Source: Chaetoderma sp. LZ-2023a | Lineage: Eukaryota > Mollusca > Caudofoveata > Chaetodermatida > Chaetodermatidae | Assembly: GCA_034401795.1 (NCBI GenBank) | Contig: CM067360.1 | Coordinates: 53,369,768-53,433,767, forward strand | Reading direction: 5' to 3' | DNA: 64,000 nucleotides | Shown here: one piece after another, positions 1 to 10,700 of the stretch | Layout of the letters: the number at the start of each line of letters is the position of its first letter | Numbering within the stretch: the stretch's first letter is position 1 | Translations under genes and position numbers: made by a program | The notes under the pieces: model-generated | What the model saw: the letters and a program-made list of their open reading frames with translations, nothing else | What the model was told of the DNA's origin: nothing | Database searches by the model: none

Positions 1-340
1 AATCAAATTCTGGATCTGTAGTATTTTCAGAAACTTCTGATCAGATGTGGTACAAATGGAACACAAGAGTTACTGATCCAGAAAACAAGCAATGCCCAAC
101 TTTGGTTAGGATCCGGTCCCAGATCTCTGAAATTATTGCCCTGATTTGGCTCAAATTTTAGCACAAGAGAGGGTGACCCTGTAGACTAGGAATTCCCAAT
201 TTTGGTCATGATCCAGATCCGGAAACGAACGATCAGATTTGGCTCAAATTTTAACACAAGAATTATTGATCCCGTGAACTAGGAATATCACACTTTGGCT
301 ATGATCCGGACCCAGATCCAGATTCGAATCAAATTCCGGA
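1..340. repeat. Degenerate tandem repeat, unit about 100-115 bp
   Basis: About three diverged copies share the blocks GGCTCAAATTTTA (near 148 and 241), a CACAAGA block, and an (A/T)CTTTGG...ATGATCC block. No coding frame is supported. Single related pieces lie at about 5545-5650 (same orientation) and 12725-12805 (inverted), so this is a dispersed family and not only a local array. Confidence 0.55.
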
Positions 341-474
341 TTAAAATAAACAGCCCAGGCCCTGGCGTAGATACGTGTATAGATTTCCTAGGGCTTATAC
401 GTTGACTGTTGACTTGAGTAAGAGATACCATTAGCTTCAAACCTACACCAAATGGAATTCTGAAATTAACTCGG

Positions 475-800
475 AAACGTCAAAAATGTTACTGTTACTC
501 AATAGACAATAGTAACAGATTGGGAATACCTGAACACCTCCACAATGCACATCAAAATCATCCTTCTACCAAATTTCTATCAAACGTTATACACGGTTTC
601 AGGATTAGCGGAATTCGGGTGGCGGCCTTCTTGGACTTCGGTAACCGGGCAACGTCGAAAATGTTTACTGACCGCACAGTTGTATCGGAACAAAGGAAAA
701 CTTCATAATAGACACCAAAATCATCAATCTACTAAGTTCCTATCAAACGTCATACGCATTTCGTATTCCGATCTGGCCACTGGCCTTGGTAAAATGGCCA
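475..800. repeat. Two degenerate tandem copies, about 180 bp each
   Basis: The blocks AACGTC(A/G)AAAATGTT, CACCAAAATCATC and CTATCAAACGT(T/C)ATAC occur twice in the same order. The second copy starts near 652. Short open frames across it match nothing I know. Confidence 0.45.
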
Positions 801-1991
801 CTTTCCGGCCTATCCTACAAATTTCGGAATTTCGCCTTTACTTGTATAACCTTTACTTGTAAAGCTAGCGGTATGCCATGCTCAATCAACAAAGTCCATA
901 CGGCGTCTTTATACCAGGGCTTGGACTGTAAAGTGAATCAGAAGACTTGCCCAATGTCCAAGTAGTGTCTGATTGTCTCAATCGCAGGACGTCTAAACAG
1001 TAAAGATAAGCAACAACAGATGCCAGTCACATCAGTTTAAAAATATCTAGCATAATATTATTTACAGCAAAATATGCTCATTGCTGCTGGCTTGTGACTG
1101 TTAACGTATCATTATCGTTTTACATTCAGGAGTACGTGTGTGGCGCTATGGACGGGTGTGATTGTATGTGCACATGTATTATATGTGAGACACGAGCATA
1201 AGCATCTGTCTTATCGTGCTCCCATTGAGACAGCAAAGATCAAATAATCTCGGTGTATGTGCCAAGCTCAGACATTGGCGATCGCTCTAGACAGATCTAC
1301 TGTAGCCCCCTAGATGAGTGGTGTGTCATATTGGCGAGTCTGACAGATCATCGGCCTGTATTGGTCACATCCCATCACGTCTCTCCTTGTAGTTTCCACT
1401 GCAATACCCGACCTAGCCCCTCGCTAGTACCACTTAAAATATTTGATTTAATCTGTCATAAAACTGATTCTGTCATTGCTTAAATCTGGGATTAAGCTCG
1501 CGTGCTTTCTGTTCACGCTCCGAGCTGCTGTCGCAGAGTAGGAGAGGATCATGATTATCTGTCGTCGTCCACACGGTTTCCAGACTCAGCATCGATTGAC
1601 GCATGCCGCTATAGGATCATTAACAGAGCTCTAAAACTGTATACGTAGTCAACAGCACCAGTACGTATAACGTGCTTACCAGTTGCATGTTCAATCACCT
1701 TGGAGTTTCACGTTATGTCTTCTCATATTCCAACTGACAATAGACAACAAATATAATGAGTAAAGCATATGCGTTCAGTGATAAAAATATTCGTACACTT
1801 GGCAGTCGTCCGTTTTATTTTGGTAACCAGGTCGAAGAAACAGCCATTGCAAAGAACGGGTATTTTAGTGTTTCTATTTGTGTACAAGACCGAAATTTTA
1901 TCGGCTCGCTGAACGGAGATTGACGGCGTGTGTAGAATGAACCCGCTCAGTAGCAAAGTAAGCGTACAGGTTGTAACGAGCGCGCTCCAAT
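801..1991. other. 5' flank of the nAChR gene, no feature seen
   Basis: I see no repeat, convincing ORF or clear TATA box here. The promoter and any 5' UTR exon of the receptor gene may lie in or upstream of this stretch but cannot be placed by eye. An in-frame TAA at 1974-1976 bounds the coding frame that starts at 1992. Confidence 0.4.
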
Positions 1992-2210
1992 ATGGTGGCC
2001 GGATCAACAGTCATCAGTCTACGCGTTACATTTTTTGTTTGTCTCATTTTCATAGAAACGGAATGTCGCTTTAGCGAAGATTTGCCCGCTTGGAGATTGC
2101 ATTATGAACTGTTCAAGAAGACGAAGGGTCAGAGATTGGTTCGTCCGAGAGGTGATGATAATATGCTGACGGTCAGACTGGGTATGCGGCTAACACAACT
2201 TCTTGATGTG
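1992..2210 (+). CDS. nAChR alpha-type subunit, exon 1 (signal peptide and N-terminal helix)
   Basis: This exon encodes residues 1-73. Residues 1 to about 25 form a hydrophobic signal peptide (core VTFFVCLIFI). After it come the N-terminal amphipathic helix (WRLHYELF) and the first beta strands, ending LTQLLDV, which is where nAChR genes break before their 45-bp exon. ATG 1992 is the first in-frame start after a TAA at 1974-1976. The exon ends in a perfect donor, GTAAGT at 2211-2216, phase 0. Vertebrate genes have a separate signal-peptide exon. Here that boundary is missing, so the intron was lost or never present. A further non-coding exon upstream cannot be excluded. Confidence 0.88.
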
Positions 2211-2399
2211 GTAAGTCAAAGAATAGAAACATGATACCCCAAATTAGACACGGTCTCGGGATGTGAGAAACCGTAAGGTGAATATTCTGAAACAAATTGA
2301 ACTACAAAAAATACTGAGGGTAATATCCAGTTAAATTAGTTTCATAATTTTTTACAGTTTACCTAGGCTGTATTGGTGTTTTAAACATGAGATAATAGA

Positions 2400-2660
2400 G
2401 TTCATCTTGATGTCTGGGCCCATATGCATAAAGGTGGTTTAGAGAGAGTTTAGCTTAAACCCTGTGGAACTTTTTCTTTTACACTACTGTTCATATGCAT
2501 AAAGGTGGTTTGAGGCAAACAGTTGGTTAATAATTAAACCAGTTCATGTACACCACTGTTCATATACATACAGGTGGTTTAAGGTAAACAGTACGTTAAT
2601 ATTAAACACAGTTTAAGAGACTGTATGTATACGAATGGTTTAGCTTAAACAAAGGTATAA
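2400..2660. repeat. Imperfect tandem/inverted repeat, unit about 65-75 bp
   Basis: CATAAAGGTGGTTT and its variants (ACAGGTGGTTTAAGG, CGAATGGTTTAGC) recur at about 2430, 2500, 2570 and 2630. Alternating TTTAAACC-like half palindromes lie between them. Confidence 0.5.
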
Positions 2661-2870
2661 ATACCTCAACATATGCCAGTTTTACTAAACCTAGTCGGGG
2701 GTGGGAGGGGGGGGGGGGGCAGTGGTGTAACTTCCATAATGGTCTGATATTACGCATTCAAATTCCGGTCTTGGAACAATATGATGGTTCATTCTATTTC
2801 CTGATGCAGGTTGAAAGTAATGGTATTTGCTGAATTCGGCTCATGGTTGAATCTGCTGCTGTGAGTGATA

Positions 2871-2907
2871 TTGGTGGTGGTGGTGGTGGTGGTGGTGGTG
2901 GTGGTGG

Positions 2908-2938
<31 letters not shown>

Positions 2939-2985
2939 GGTGGTGGTGGTGGTGGCGGCGGTGGGGGTGGGGGTGGGGGGTGGTG
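2871..2985. repeat. (GGT)n microsatellite grading into G-rich sequence
   Basis: About 25 near-perfect GGT triplets are followed by interrupted GGGGGT. A shorter poly-G run lies at about 2706-2720. The polyglycine frame through it is a repeat artefact. Confidence 0.95.
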
Positions 2986-3358
2986 TGTAACGTTACACGT
3001 CCTTTATGGATATGGGCTGGTGTAACAATTTCCTTGACTGAAATTGACAGATTTCTATCAAACTATTTCAAAATATTCAACAACATTGCTGCCTTGAAAT
3101 TGAGATTCTGGAAATCAATTTTAAAGTAGGTTAGCATGGCCATGTATGGAAATATCGAACAATACATAACTTTATTCGTGTTTATCTGAACAGTTAGCAG
3201 TACCCCAACATTCCACCCCCACCCACCCCACTCCAACCATATTGGTTGAGTGGCGGATCCTTCTTAAGTGCTATCAGGGCAGGTTGACGGTGACCAGAAA
3301 CCTGACTAATAATATTTTCACATGGTTAATATTAAATTTACTTCATTTAATATTAATT

Positions 3359-3367
3359 CGCGCGCGC

Positions 3368-3438
<71 letters not shown>

Positions 3439-3474
3439 TGTGTGTGTGTGTGTGTGTGAGTGTGTGTGTGTGTG

Positions 3475-3559
<85 letters not shown>

Positions 3560-3625
3560 CGCTCTCTCTCTCTCTCCCTGCCTCTCTCTCCCTCCATCCC
3601 TCCCACTCCCCACCCCCTCTCTTCC
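3359..3625. repeat. Compound microsatellite (CG/TGCG)n-(TG)n-(TCTG)n-(TC)n
   Basis: One continuous simple-repeat tract changes motif four times: GCGC, then GCGT, then GT, then CTGT, then CT-rich with C-rich ends. Frames through it read as RACV, CLSV or TDRQ polymers and are not genes. Confidence 0.95.
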
Positions 3626-3654
3626 TTCCTCCGTCCAGCCAGCGAATCGTAAAT

Positions 3655-4045
3655 GAGGATCTGTAATGATATCGATAGTGACATATAGAATACCAATCTC
3701 AAGTTTTATCGAGATACCTTCATCAATAACGGAAGACTAGCGATAAAATAATGACGGGGCCCTACAAAACCCAACAGGGCAATGAATTGAAAATTGACTT
3801 CCGTAATAACATCAAGAGTTACCCGGAGAATATATCCCTCTCAAGTTTGTTTCATCAAGATCCGTTCATTATTAACGGTGGCGATTTTAAAATTTACGGG
3901 TCATACTAAAACCCAGCAGGGCAATGAATTGGAAATTTAGTTCCGTGATGGTGTCAGGAATCATCAGTAGAATATCCCTCTCCAGTTTTATTGAGATCCG
4001 TTCATCGATAACGGAGGGGTGGCGACTTTAAAGTTTAATGGTGGG
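3655..4045. repeat. Degenerate tandem repeat, about 150-160 bp, 2.5 copies
   Basis: Repeated blocks are ACAGGGCAATGAATTG / GCAGGGCAATGAATTG (about 3773 and 3915), ATATCCCTCTC(A/C)AGTTT (3831 and 3974), and GATCCGTTCAT(T/C) followed by AACGG (3860 and 3995). No coding potential is seen. Confidence 0.6.
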
Positions 4046-4124
4046 AAGTTTCAGCGAGATTGAATGAAAATTGAATGAGGAATAGTAAAACTAAACAAAA
4101 TGTTCACAACCCAAACGGTCCCAA

Positions 4125-4253
4125 CAACAACACCCAACAACTACCACTCAGCCCCGCCCCGTACCCCCCCCCCAACCCCCTCCTCCTCCCCCACCCACCC
4201 ACCCACCCCCACCACCACCACCACTCACCCACCCCACCCCCGCAACGACAACG

Positions 4254-4307
<54 letters not shown>

Positions 4308-4322
4308 GCAACAACGACGACC

Positions 4323-4353
<31 letters not shown>

Positions 4354-4390
4354 CGAGGACGAGGACGACGACGACGGCGACGACATGACC
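4125..4390. repeat. C-rich tract, (CAA)n and (GAC)n microsatellites
   Basis: A CCCAC-rich tract is followed by about 17 AAC/CAA triplets and then about 20 GAC triplets. It ends 60 bp before microexon 2, so it occupies the area where the branch point and polypyrimidine tract would be sought. Confidence 0.95.
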
Positions 4391-4449
4391 AAGCCTTGAG
4401 ATCTAAAAGACTATTGTATGTAATACACGTGTTTATGTGTCTATCTCAG

Positions 4450-4494
4450 GATGAGAAAGAACAGATTATGGTGACCAGTGTGTGGCTCTTACAC
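4450..4494 (+). CDS. nAChR alpha-type subunit, exon 2 (45-bp microexon)
   Basis: This 15-codon exon (residues 74-88) reads DEKEQIMVTSVWLLH. The family consensus at this place is DE-NQ-MTTNVWLKQ, the beta-strand after the N-terminal helix that contains the conserved tryptophan. It sits between acceptor CTATCTCAG (ending 4449) and donor GTAAGT (4495-4500). Both splice phases are 0, matching exon 1 before it and exon 3 after it. The length of exactly 45 bp equals exon 3 of vertebrate nAChR alpha genes. It is too short to be found by ORF scanning. I found it by searching for the missing block between exon 1 and the 110-bp exon. Confidence 0.9.
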
Positions 4495-4714
4495 GTAAGT
4501 ATGAACACTCTTACATGTATGTCATTTCGTGTCAGACAAGCGCGTAGTCACTATGTTATTAACAATACTCGATGGTTATTTCCATTGTTCGCATAGGCCT
4601 TCATTCATTGATTTACCTTTACACTAGGGCCGAATGATGTTGATTCTTGATGGCGGATAAATGATTGAATCTCTTAGTAGTCCCTGCGGTTTCATTGCTC
4701 TAACGCACTGTGCT

Positions 4715-5090
4715 TGGTAATGGAGGAATCCAGTTTTAGCTATGCCCCGCCCATCTCTAGCTAAGCTCCACCCACGCTTTGCGTGGTTTTGGATCAATCG
4801 ATCCCTGCACTCACTGAATCTCAATTTCCAGAAAACTATACAAGTAAACTATGGCAGCAACACCGCCCAGTAAAATAAGGTTCAAAATATTCAACAGAAT
4901 GTTTAGGCTACTTAAATAATAGACATACATTTCGTATAACAACGCTTAGTCCTTCATCAATTAAGCTTTCGTGGCGAACTTGGCCACCTCATTCATGACG
5001 TAATTTATTATAACGTCAGCCTACATGTGACGTAGTCGATCATGACGTCACGTGATTGACTGATAAACTGGATTCATGATTTAGTGTGCC
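4715..5090 (+). repeat. Hairpin/CRE element, copy 1 (orientation A)
   Basis: This diverged copy begins with TAGCTATGCCCCGCCCATC (4739), followed by TAGCTAAGCTCCACCCAC and ATCAATCGATC. The left hairpin arm is largely lost; the right arm (CAGCAACACCGCCCAGT, then TTCAAAATATTCAAC) is kept. The distal part has CATGACGTAA, ACGTCAGC and ATGACGTCACG. Confidence 0.7.
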
Positions 5091-5220
5091 GTGCGCACAA
5101 AGGAGTCACCTGACGTTGTTGATAGTTGGGAATTGTTGGGATATACATCAAATCAGATTTAAGCGGGTGCGATTCATGCCTCGAAACCGAAAGCGTATCA
5201 AACTAAATTGGCGTAGCTTA

Positions 5221-5430
5221 GCCCATTAATGAGTAAATTCGGAAAGAATATCAAAATATTTGCTTGTCAAATGGCCATTTGCATGCCAAGAGAAGACAAT
5301 TTGTGTGGATTTGCCACTGTAATGGCGGCCTTGGTTTCAAAAATAGTCTTCTCTTGGCCTGCAAATGGCCATTCGCCAAGACCACTGGCAGAGGCGGGCT
5401 TTGGCCGGTTTCGTCATTAAAGGACGTTAT
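5221..5430. repeat. Long palindromic MITE-like element, family 2, copy 1
   Basis: The inner arms are AATGGCCATTTGCATGCC with AAGAGAAGAC on the left (5271-5299) and the inverted partner GTCTTCTCTTGGCCTGC with AAATGGCCATT on the right (5347-5374). The outer ends pair loosely (CCATTAATGAG against CATTAAAGG). A second copy is at 31978-32160. Confidence 0.65.
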
Positions 5431-6366
5431 TGAGAGACCTAGTCCGCGGAAATCATCCTTTAAGTTAGCAAGGTTTAAACCGCCGTATGATGTAAGTATA
5501 TTGATTAACTTGTGAATAATATGCTATAGGCAGCTGTGTCTAAAAAAATCTGATCTGATTTGGGTCAGATTTGAACACAAAAGAACTTATTGTAAAGTAA
5601 GCGTCCAGACTTGGCCGTGATCGTACTGGATCGATTTGGCTCAAATGATGTACTACAATTCCACAACTATGAGTGTGATCCGAAAAATCGTTATAATTTG
5701 ACAATATGATTGCTCTTGTTTATAAAGCAATTACTATTAAGATGTGGTGGTGTTGCCGTGTGGAAGTAGATCCAACATGGAGTCGGGTGTTCAAGTATTA
5801 TCCATCAAATCAGTGTGTGAGATGTGTTACCATCGTGGGTTTACAGGATATTTCGGGGAAATACAAGCAACCAAATGGGCATGGGTATTCCTCTAGTCCG
5901 TATTGTTTCCACAACTCTCACCTATTACACCAAGTTGTTACCGTTGCACAGCAAAGACACATCAAGCTTGTACCGATCGGTATTGTAAAGATGCGTTTCC
6001 CATCATCTTGGGAGCACCATGCCCGAACATAGGTCTCAAAGGGTCCATGTGCAAAGTTTCAGAAATTCTTACCCGGGGCCCTCTGAACTCTCAAGTGCAA
6101 AGTTGGCATGACCAAAGTCAGACTGGTCTCAGTTAACCTTTTCGCTGATGCTGATGCCACACTATTAGACCAGAGAAGACCAGCGAGGTTCTCAGAAATC
6201 TACTAGCCACAATGTTCCGTCTATGTTCCATAGAAAAGGGAAGGAAACTTCTAGCGGGTATTGATGACACACGGTTCGAAATCAGAGACCGTGAGATGGC
6301 ATTCCTCCAACTCGAACCGCTTTCATTCAATACGCCAAGCCACACTAAATAACACACGTGTCATGC
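5431..6366. other. Intron 2 sequence, mostly unassigned
   Basis: 5545-5650 holds one degenerate copy of the repeat at 1-340. The rest up to the gap shows no recognisable repeat or protein. Two short open frames (5706-6032 and 5903-6136) resemble nothing I know and have no supported splice sites. Confidence 0.4.
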
Positions 6367-6866
6367 NNNNNNNNNNNNNNNNNNNNNNNNNNNNNNNNNN
6401 NNNNNNNNNNNNNNNNNNNNNNNNNNNNNNNNNNNNNNNNNNNNNNNNNNNNNNNNNNNNNNNNNNNNNNNNNNNNNNNNNNNNNNNNNNNNNNNNNNNN
6501 NNNNNNNNNNNNNNNNNNNNNNNNNNNNNNNNNNNNNNNNNNNNNNNNNNNNNNNNNNNNNNNNNNNNNNNNNNNNNNNNNNNNNNNNNNNNNNNNNNNN
6601 NNNNNNNNNNNNNNNNNNNNNNNNNNNNNNNNNNNNNNNNNNNNNNNNNNNNNNNNNNNNNNNNNNNNNNNNNNNNNNNNNNNNNNNNNNNNNNNNNNNN
6701 NNNNNNNNNNNNNNNNNNNNNNNNNNNNNNNNNNNNNNNNNNNNNNNNNNNNNNNNNNNNNNNNNNNNNNNNNNNNNNNNNNNNNNNNNNNNNNNNNNNN
6801 NNNNNNNNNNNNNNNNNNNNNNNNNNNNNNNNNNNNNNNNNNNNNNNNNNNNNNNNNNNNNNNNNN
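6367..6866. other. Assembly gap of exactly 500 N
   Basis: There are 500 consecutive N between TCATGC and AAACTCC. The round number suggests a fixed-size or estimated placeholder. Open frames crossing it are meaningless. It lies within intron 2, and no receptor exon is missing because exon 2 is found at 4450. Confidence 0.99.
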
Positions 6867-7781
6867 AAACTCCTAGAACAGCGAACCAAGATGATGGCGC
6901 TGTTCTAGATGCACTGGCATAGCCAGCCTCGCGACTCGCGTAGTGAAAGACTAGGGTTGCGCATGAGAGCTAGTTTTGTATGTTAGCCGGATTTGGTAGC
7001 AATAGTGAAAAACTGGGCGGGTGATACATGGTGAGATGTCTAATTATTCCTGGCCAAGCTATTGTGCTAACATGATATTGTTCAACGCATATAACTATGG
7101 CTGAGGGACAGCAGAGACTTGAACATTAATTAACCTATCTCACACCCTGTCACGTGTCCATGAGCCAGGATGCACAGTTTTGGTTAGTGGTACCACCTGT
7201 GAGAAGAGGGCCCATAGTGATTTTGACAATGTCTACATCCCTAGAGATGGGAAAAATGTGATAGTATTACAACACCTACAGCTTTCTGTATTTTATTACC
7301 CCTTTTGTAACCCTACACCTAAATCGCATCTTCCTAACTTGCAGTCGATTTTGCGAGGGGATCTTTATTTATGACACTTGTATATAAAATAGAATCGTAA
7401 AGATATAAGATCGTGACGCGTGCAACCGCACTAAACAGAATTAGAATATTTCTAATCAATTCAAGATAAATCCAATTTCTTATCCTGTGTATACATAACT
7501 CGTATTTAGGAGATTATGTTTGTGTGAAAGTTGTAATTAAACAAGTGGAAGTTTGTGCCATTACAGTTTAATTCATAGTTGTGAAACCGTGTTGCTGTTT
7601 TTAGTGAACATGGGAAGACATTCGGTAATTTGTATTATGCCTAATTGTGCTTAATATATGGTGACTATCTATTGGCTCTACAGTTACACAGGCTTTCGCA
7701 AACAATCACTGAACTCTTCACAAGTGGATGCACATGTCCCATTTTACTAGTAAGTCACGTCTGGACTTATCTTACTGGTTA
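6867..7781. other. Intron 2 sequence, no feature seen
   Basis: AT-rich unique-looking sequence without recognisable repeat structure or coding similarity. Confidence 0.4.
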
Positions 7782-10700
7782 CTAGTTAGGTCTCGCTTCA
7801 ATGCCCCCAAGGTTGAAGTAGTGTGAAATGTGCATCATCAACTTAATAGTCACCATATAACTCGTCTTCAGCAACACTTTCATCATTGTCTGTACTTGAT
7901 TCTTGGTTGCTACAGTATTGGATTGTTCACATGTCAGTGCAACTGAGTCCATTTGGCAAACAGACACATTTTGGCAGGTCACACTTCCTGGGACAATTGC
8001 AGGCTAGTACATCTAGGACAGCCTCTGGTACTGGCTGAATTTACATCCAGTGTACAACCAACTGCTGTACTGCTGAAATCCTTCTTCTTTTTCTAACTTC
8101 CATCCTCTACCAACAGGGTTTAGTGGCTGTGGATCGTATTCCAAACACCATCTCCATATTGCAGCCTGATAGCTTGCACATTGTACATGTTTTACTAAAC
8201 AGTTGCTGCATGGTGGCAATTGGTGACTTTCTATATCTCGGTTTTTTTGCACAAAACAATAGATATCTTGCATCATTAACTCTCAGAACAGATGCTTTTG
8301 AGGCTTAAAGAATGCATGCGAATGCATGTCGCATCTCCATGACCTCTGAACAGAGATCCCACTCTTAGCCCAACTCCTGAAATGTGTTTTGTGCTTCTCT
8401 GTGTTGCTACTCAATGCTTTTAGAGCATTTGCCTAGCCTTTGCCATCAAATGCACTCAGTGCATCACATCCGCTGTATGCATACATTCCAACGAGAGCCT
8501 TACAGACATCTCCGCAAACACTAGTTTCTATGTTTTTTATATCAAGGACCCTTGTGCGTATTCTAGTGTCACATCTTTGGAACACTTGGGACTTGTTCTC
8601 ATAGATTGTCGAATATATCTATATCTTCGGAACTAATCACAATTGCCTGGTATGGTCTGGATGCAAATGCAGGCTCCCATCGGCATCTTTTTGTATACAC
8701 CTAAGAGCAGGCGCCTCCTGACTGCCGTCGGATGTAATTGTGTAGCATGCGTCAATGACAGTAGCAAGGAGTACCTTCTCGTGTACAGTCTTGTATTCTC
8801 TGCCTTCTTCCATTCATAGACTAGAAAGTGATTAGACGGGTTCTGTTGATGACATGGCTCAGAAAATCTCGCCATTGTCTCATAACCTGTGAGGGTGTGG
8901 TACCGTGTAGCTTATGTCCGGAGCTAGAGCTCTTTTCTCTTACAGAGCATTCACTGTTCTAAATTTTGCATTCTCGGTATGGGTCAAAACAGCATCCATT
9001 CTGTGACTCGGACCTCCATCCTTAAGTGGCATAGTCAAGACCGATTTAGCAACATCCCCAAATGTGGCATGCTCACCTATTGCTCGCTGAACTAGATTCC
9101 TTTCATCCACAACAGTTGCAGAATTTCTTGGTACCTCCTCTGCACGTGTTAAATTGTTCTCTAACAATTTAGCCAATGTAGCCTTGCTGGTCTCAATAAC
9201 CCCTCTGGTGTTACTAGAGACCATGGCAAAGGCCCCAAATGATGGAATATGATATTCAACATCTGACGATTGCGTTCTTGAACCATCATAATGATGCGAC
9301 CAAATAGTGGCATGTGTACTGTCTGCTTTCAAGGCGATTGCATTCCCACTTCTCTTCACTTCTTTCAATTTGTTCATTTTCCTTGGCTCGCAGAATTTCT
9401 TTTCGAGTGGGTCTTTCTATAGTCTCGCATCCCTGAAGCTGGCATAACATTTCCCCCTCCCCCCACCCCCAATCTCAAATGCTTTCATCATGTCAAAGGT
9501 AATATCCCGAGGCGCTTTCTTTGCAGTAGACATGGTAATGAGATCGTGGTTCTCAGAAAATGGTTTTACTCAGCTTTATATGGGCTTCCAACTGCCGATA
9601 CAGATTCTTCATCCTTTTCGACCCTTGGATCGTGTAGATATGCATGGCGCAGCTCAGATCTGTTCTCTTGTACCACGCCTCTCAATGGACCTTTCCATTT
9701 TTGTCTATGCCCCGCCCATCACTAGCTAAGCTCCACCCACACCTCGCCGTGTTTGGATTGATCGATACCCGAATGCCCTAGCTATCAATTTCCTGAAAAC
9801 TATACAGGGAAGCTGTTGAATATTTTGTAACTAATTAGACTGGGTGCTGTAGCTGCCATAGGCAGCAACAGCGCCCAGTCAAATTAGTTTCAAAATATTC
9901 AACATAATATTTATTAAATAGTAAAAGCAAACAATTTGTACAACAGCCCATAGACCGTCATCAAATATGCGTTCGTGACGTACTTATCGACGTCATTCAT
10001 GACGTCATTCATTATGATGTCATTGTGCACACCACACAGTTCATTATGACGTCATATGATGAGTGGGTACTCTGGAAAGGTGAATTATCCTAACAATGCA
10101 CTCCGATGTTCATCTGTGATATAGTACCTATTTACAGCACCAGATATCACCCTTTGAGGCTGAACCTTGTCGTGCCTCCTAGAGTATGTGTGTCTTTATT
10201 CACTGTAACGTCAGTGGTATTCGCCCAAATGGGTTATTGCGAAAGATTTAAACAGGAAAGTTGCCAGCCTTAACGCCTTTAAATACACATTAGGATGGTC
10301 TGTTTGACGGTTGATCATGTGTACATAGTAGGTTGGTAGGTATATGGCTATAATTCAGTTTGTCATAAGCAAAGAACCAGGAAATCAGTACGCTATGGCA
10401 TTGAGGTGTAATTTCAAGTTACCCTCGCGAGAAGCAAGCTGAAGACCAAGCAAAATATCGTCTAGCATATCAATGCAAGACATTCAAAGTGCTGAAGGCT
10501 TCCATGGAGAAGGTAGTCTAAGAATTCCTTCGGTCGTTTTCGCAACTTTGCTAAAGCTGGACTGTACAACACACAGTCAAAGTTATGTTGGCACACACGT
10601 TTTCCTCCATGATGTTCACTTGGACCAAAGCAAAAACTCTAGTCTCATTAACGCTTCATAGATATACTTGTGCACTCAGACAGCACAGTTGTACTTCTTT

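Larger units (their letters stand above)
2211..4449 (+). other. Intron 1 of the nAChR gene
   Basis: It runs from donor GTAAGT (2211) to acceptor CTATCTCAG (ending 4449). The contents are repeats: an AT-rich imperfect tandem repeat (2400-2660), a GGT microsatellite, a long compound microsatellite, a degenerate 150-bp tandem repeat, and CAA/GAC arrays lying 60 bp upstream of exon 2. I see no independent gene. Confidence 0.8.

Noticed and set aside
2843-3702. Polyglycine, RACV, CLSV and TDRQ proteins on both strands
   Set aside because: Translations of simple repeats without any non-repetitive domain.
4075-4596. Gln/Arg-rich and Asn/Asp-rich proteins covering exon 2
   Set aside because: Frames run through CAA/GAC microsatellites. 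Only the 45 bp at 4450-4494 is coding, and in the frame given by its splice phases.
5706-6136. Two overlapping ORFs of 108 and 77 codons
   Set aside because: No similarity, no splice signals, and not related to the receptor frame.
6261-6908. Long frames across 6367-6866
   Set aside because: They consist almost entirely of N from the assembly gap.
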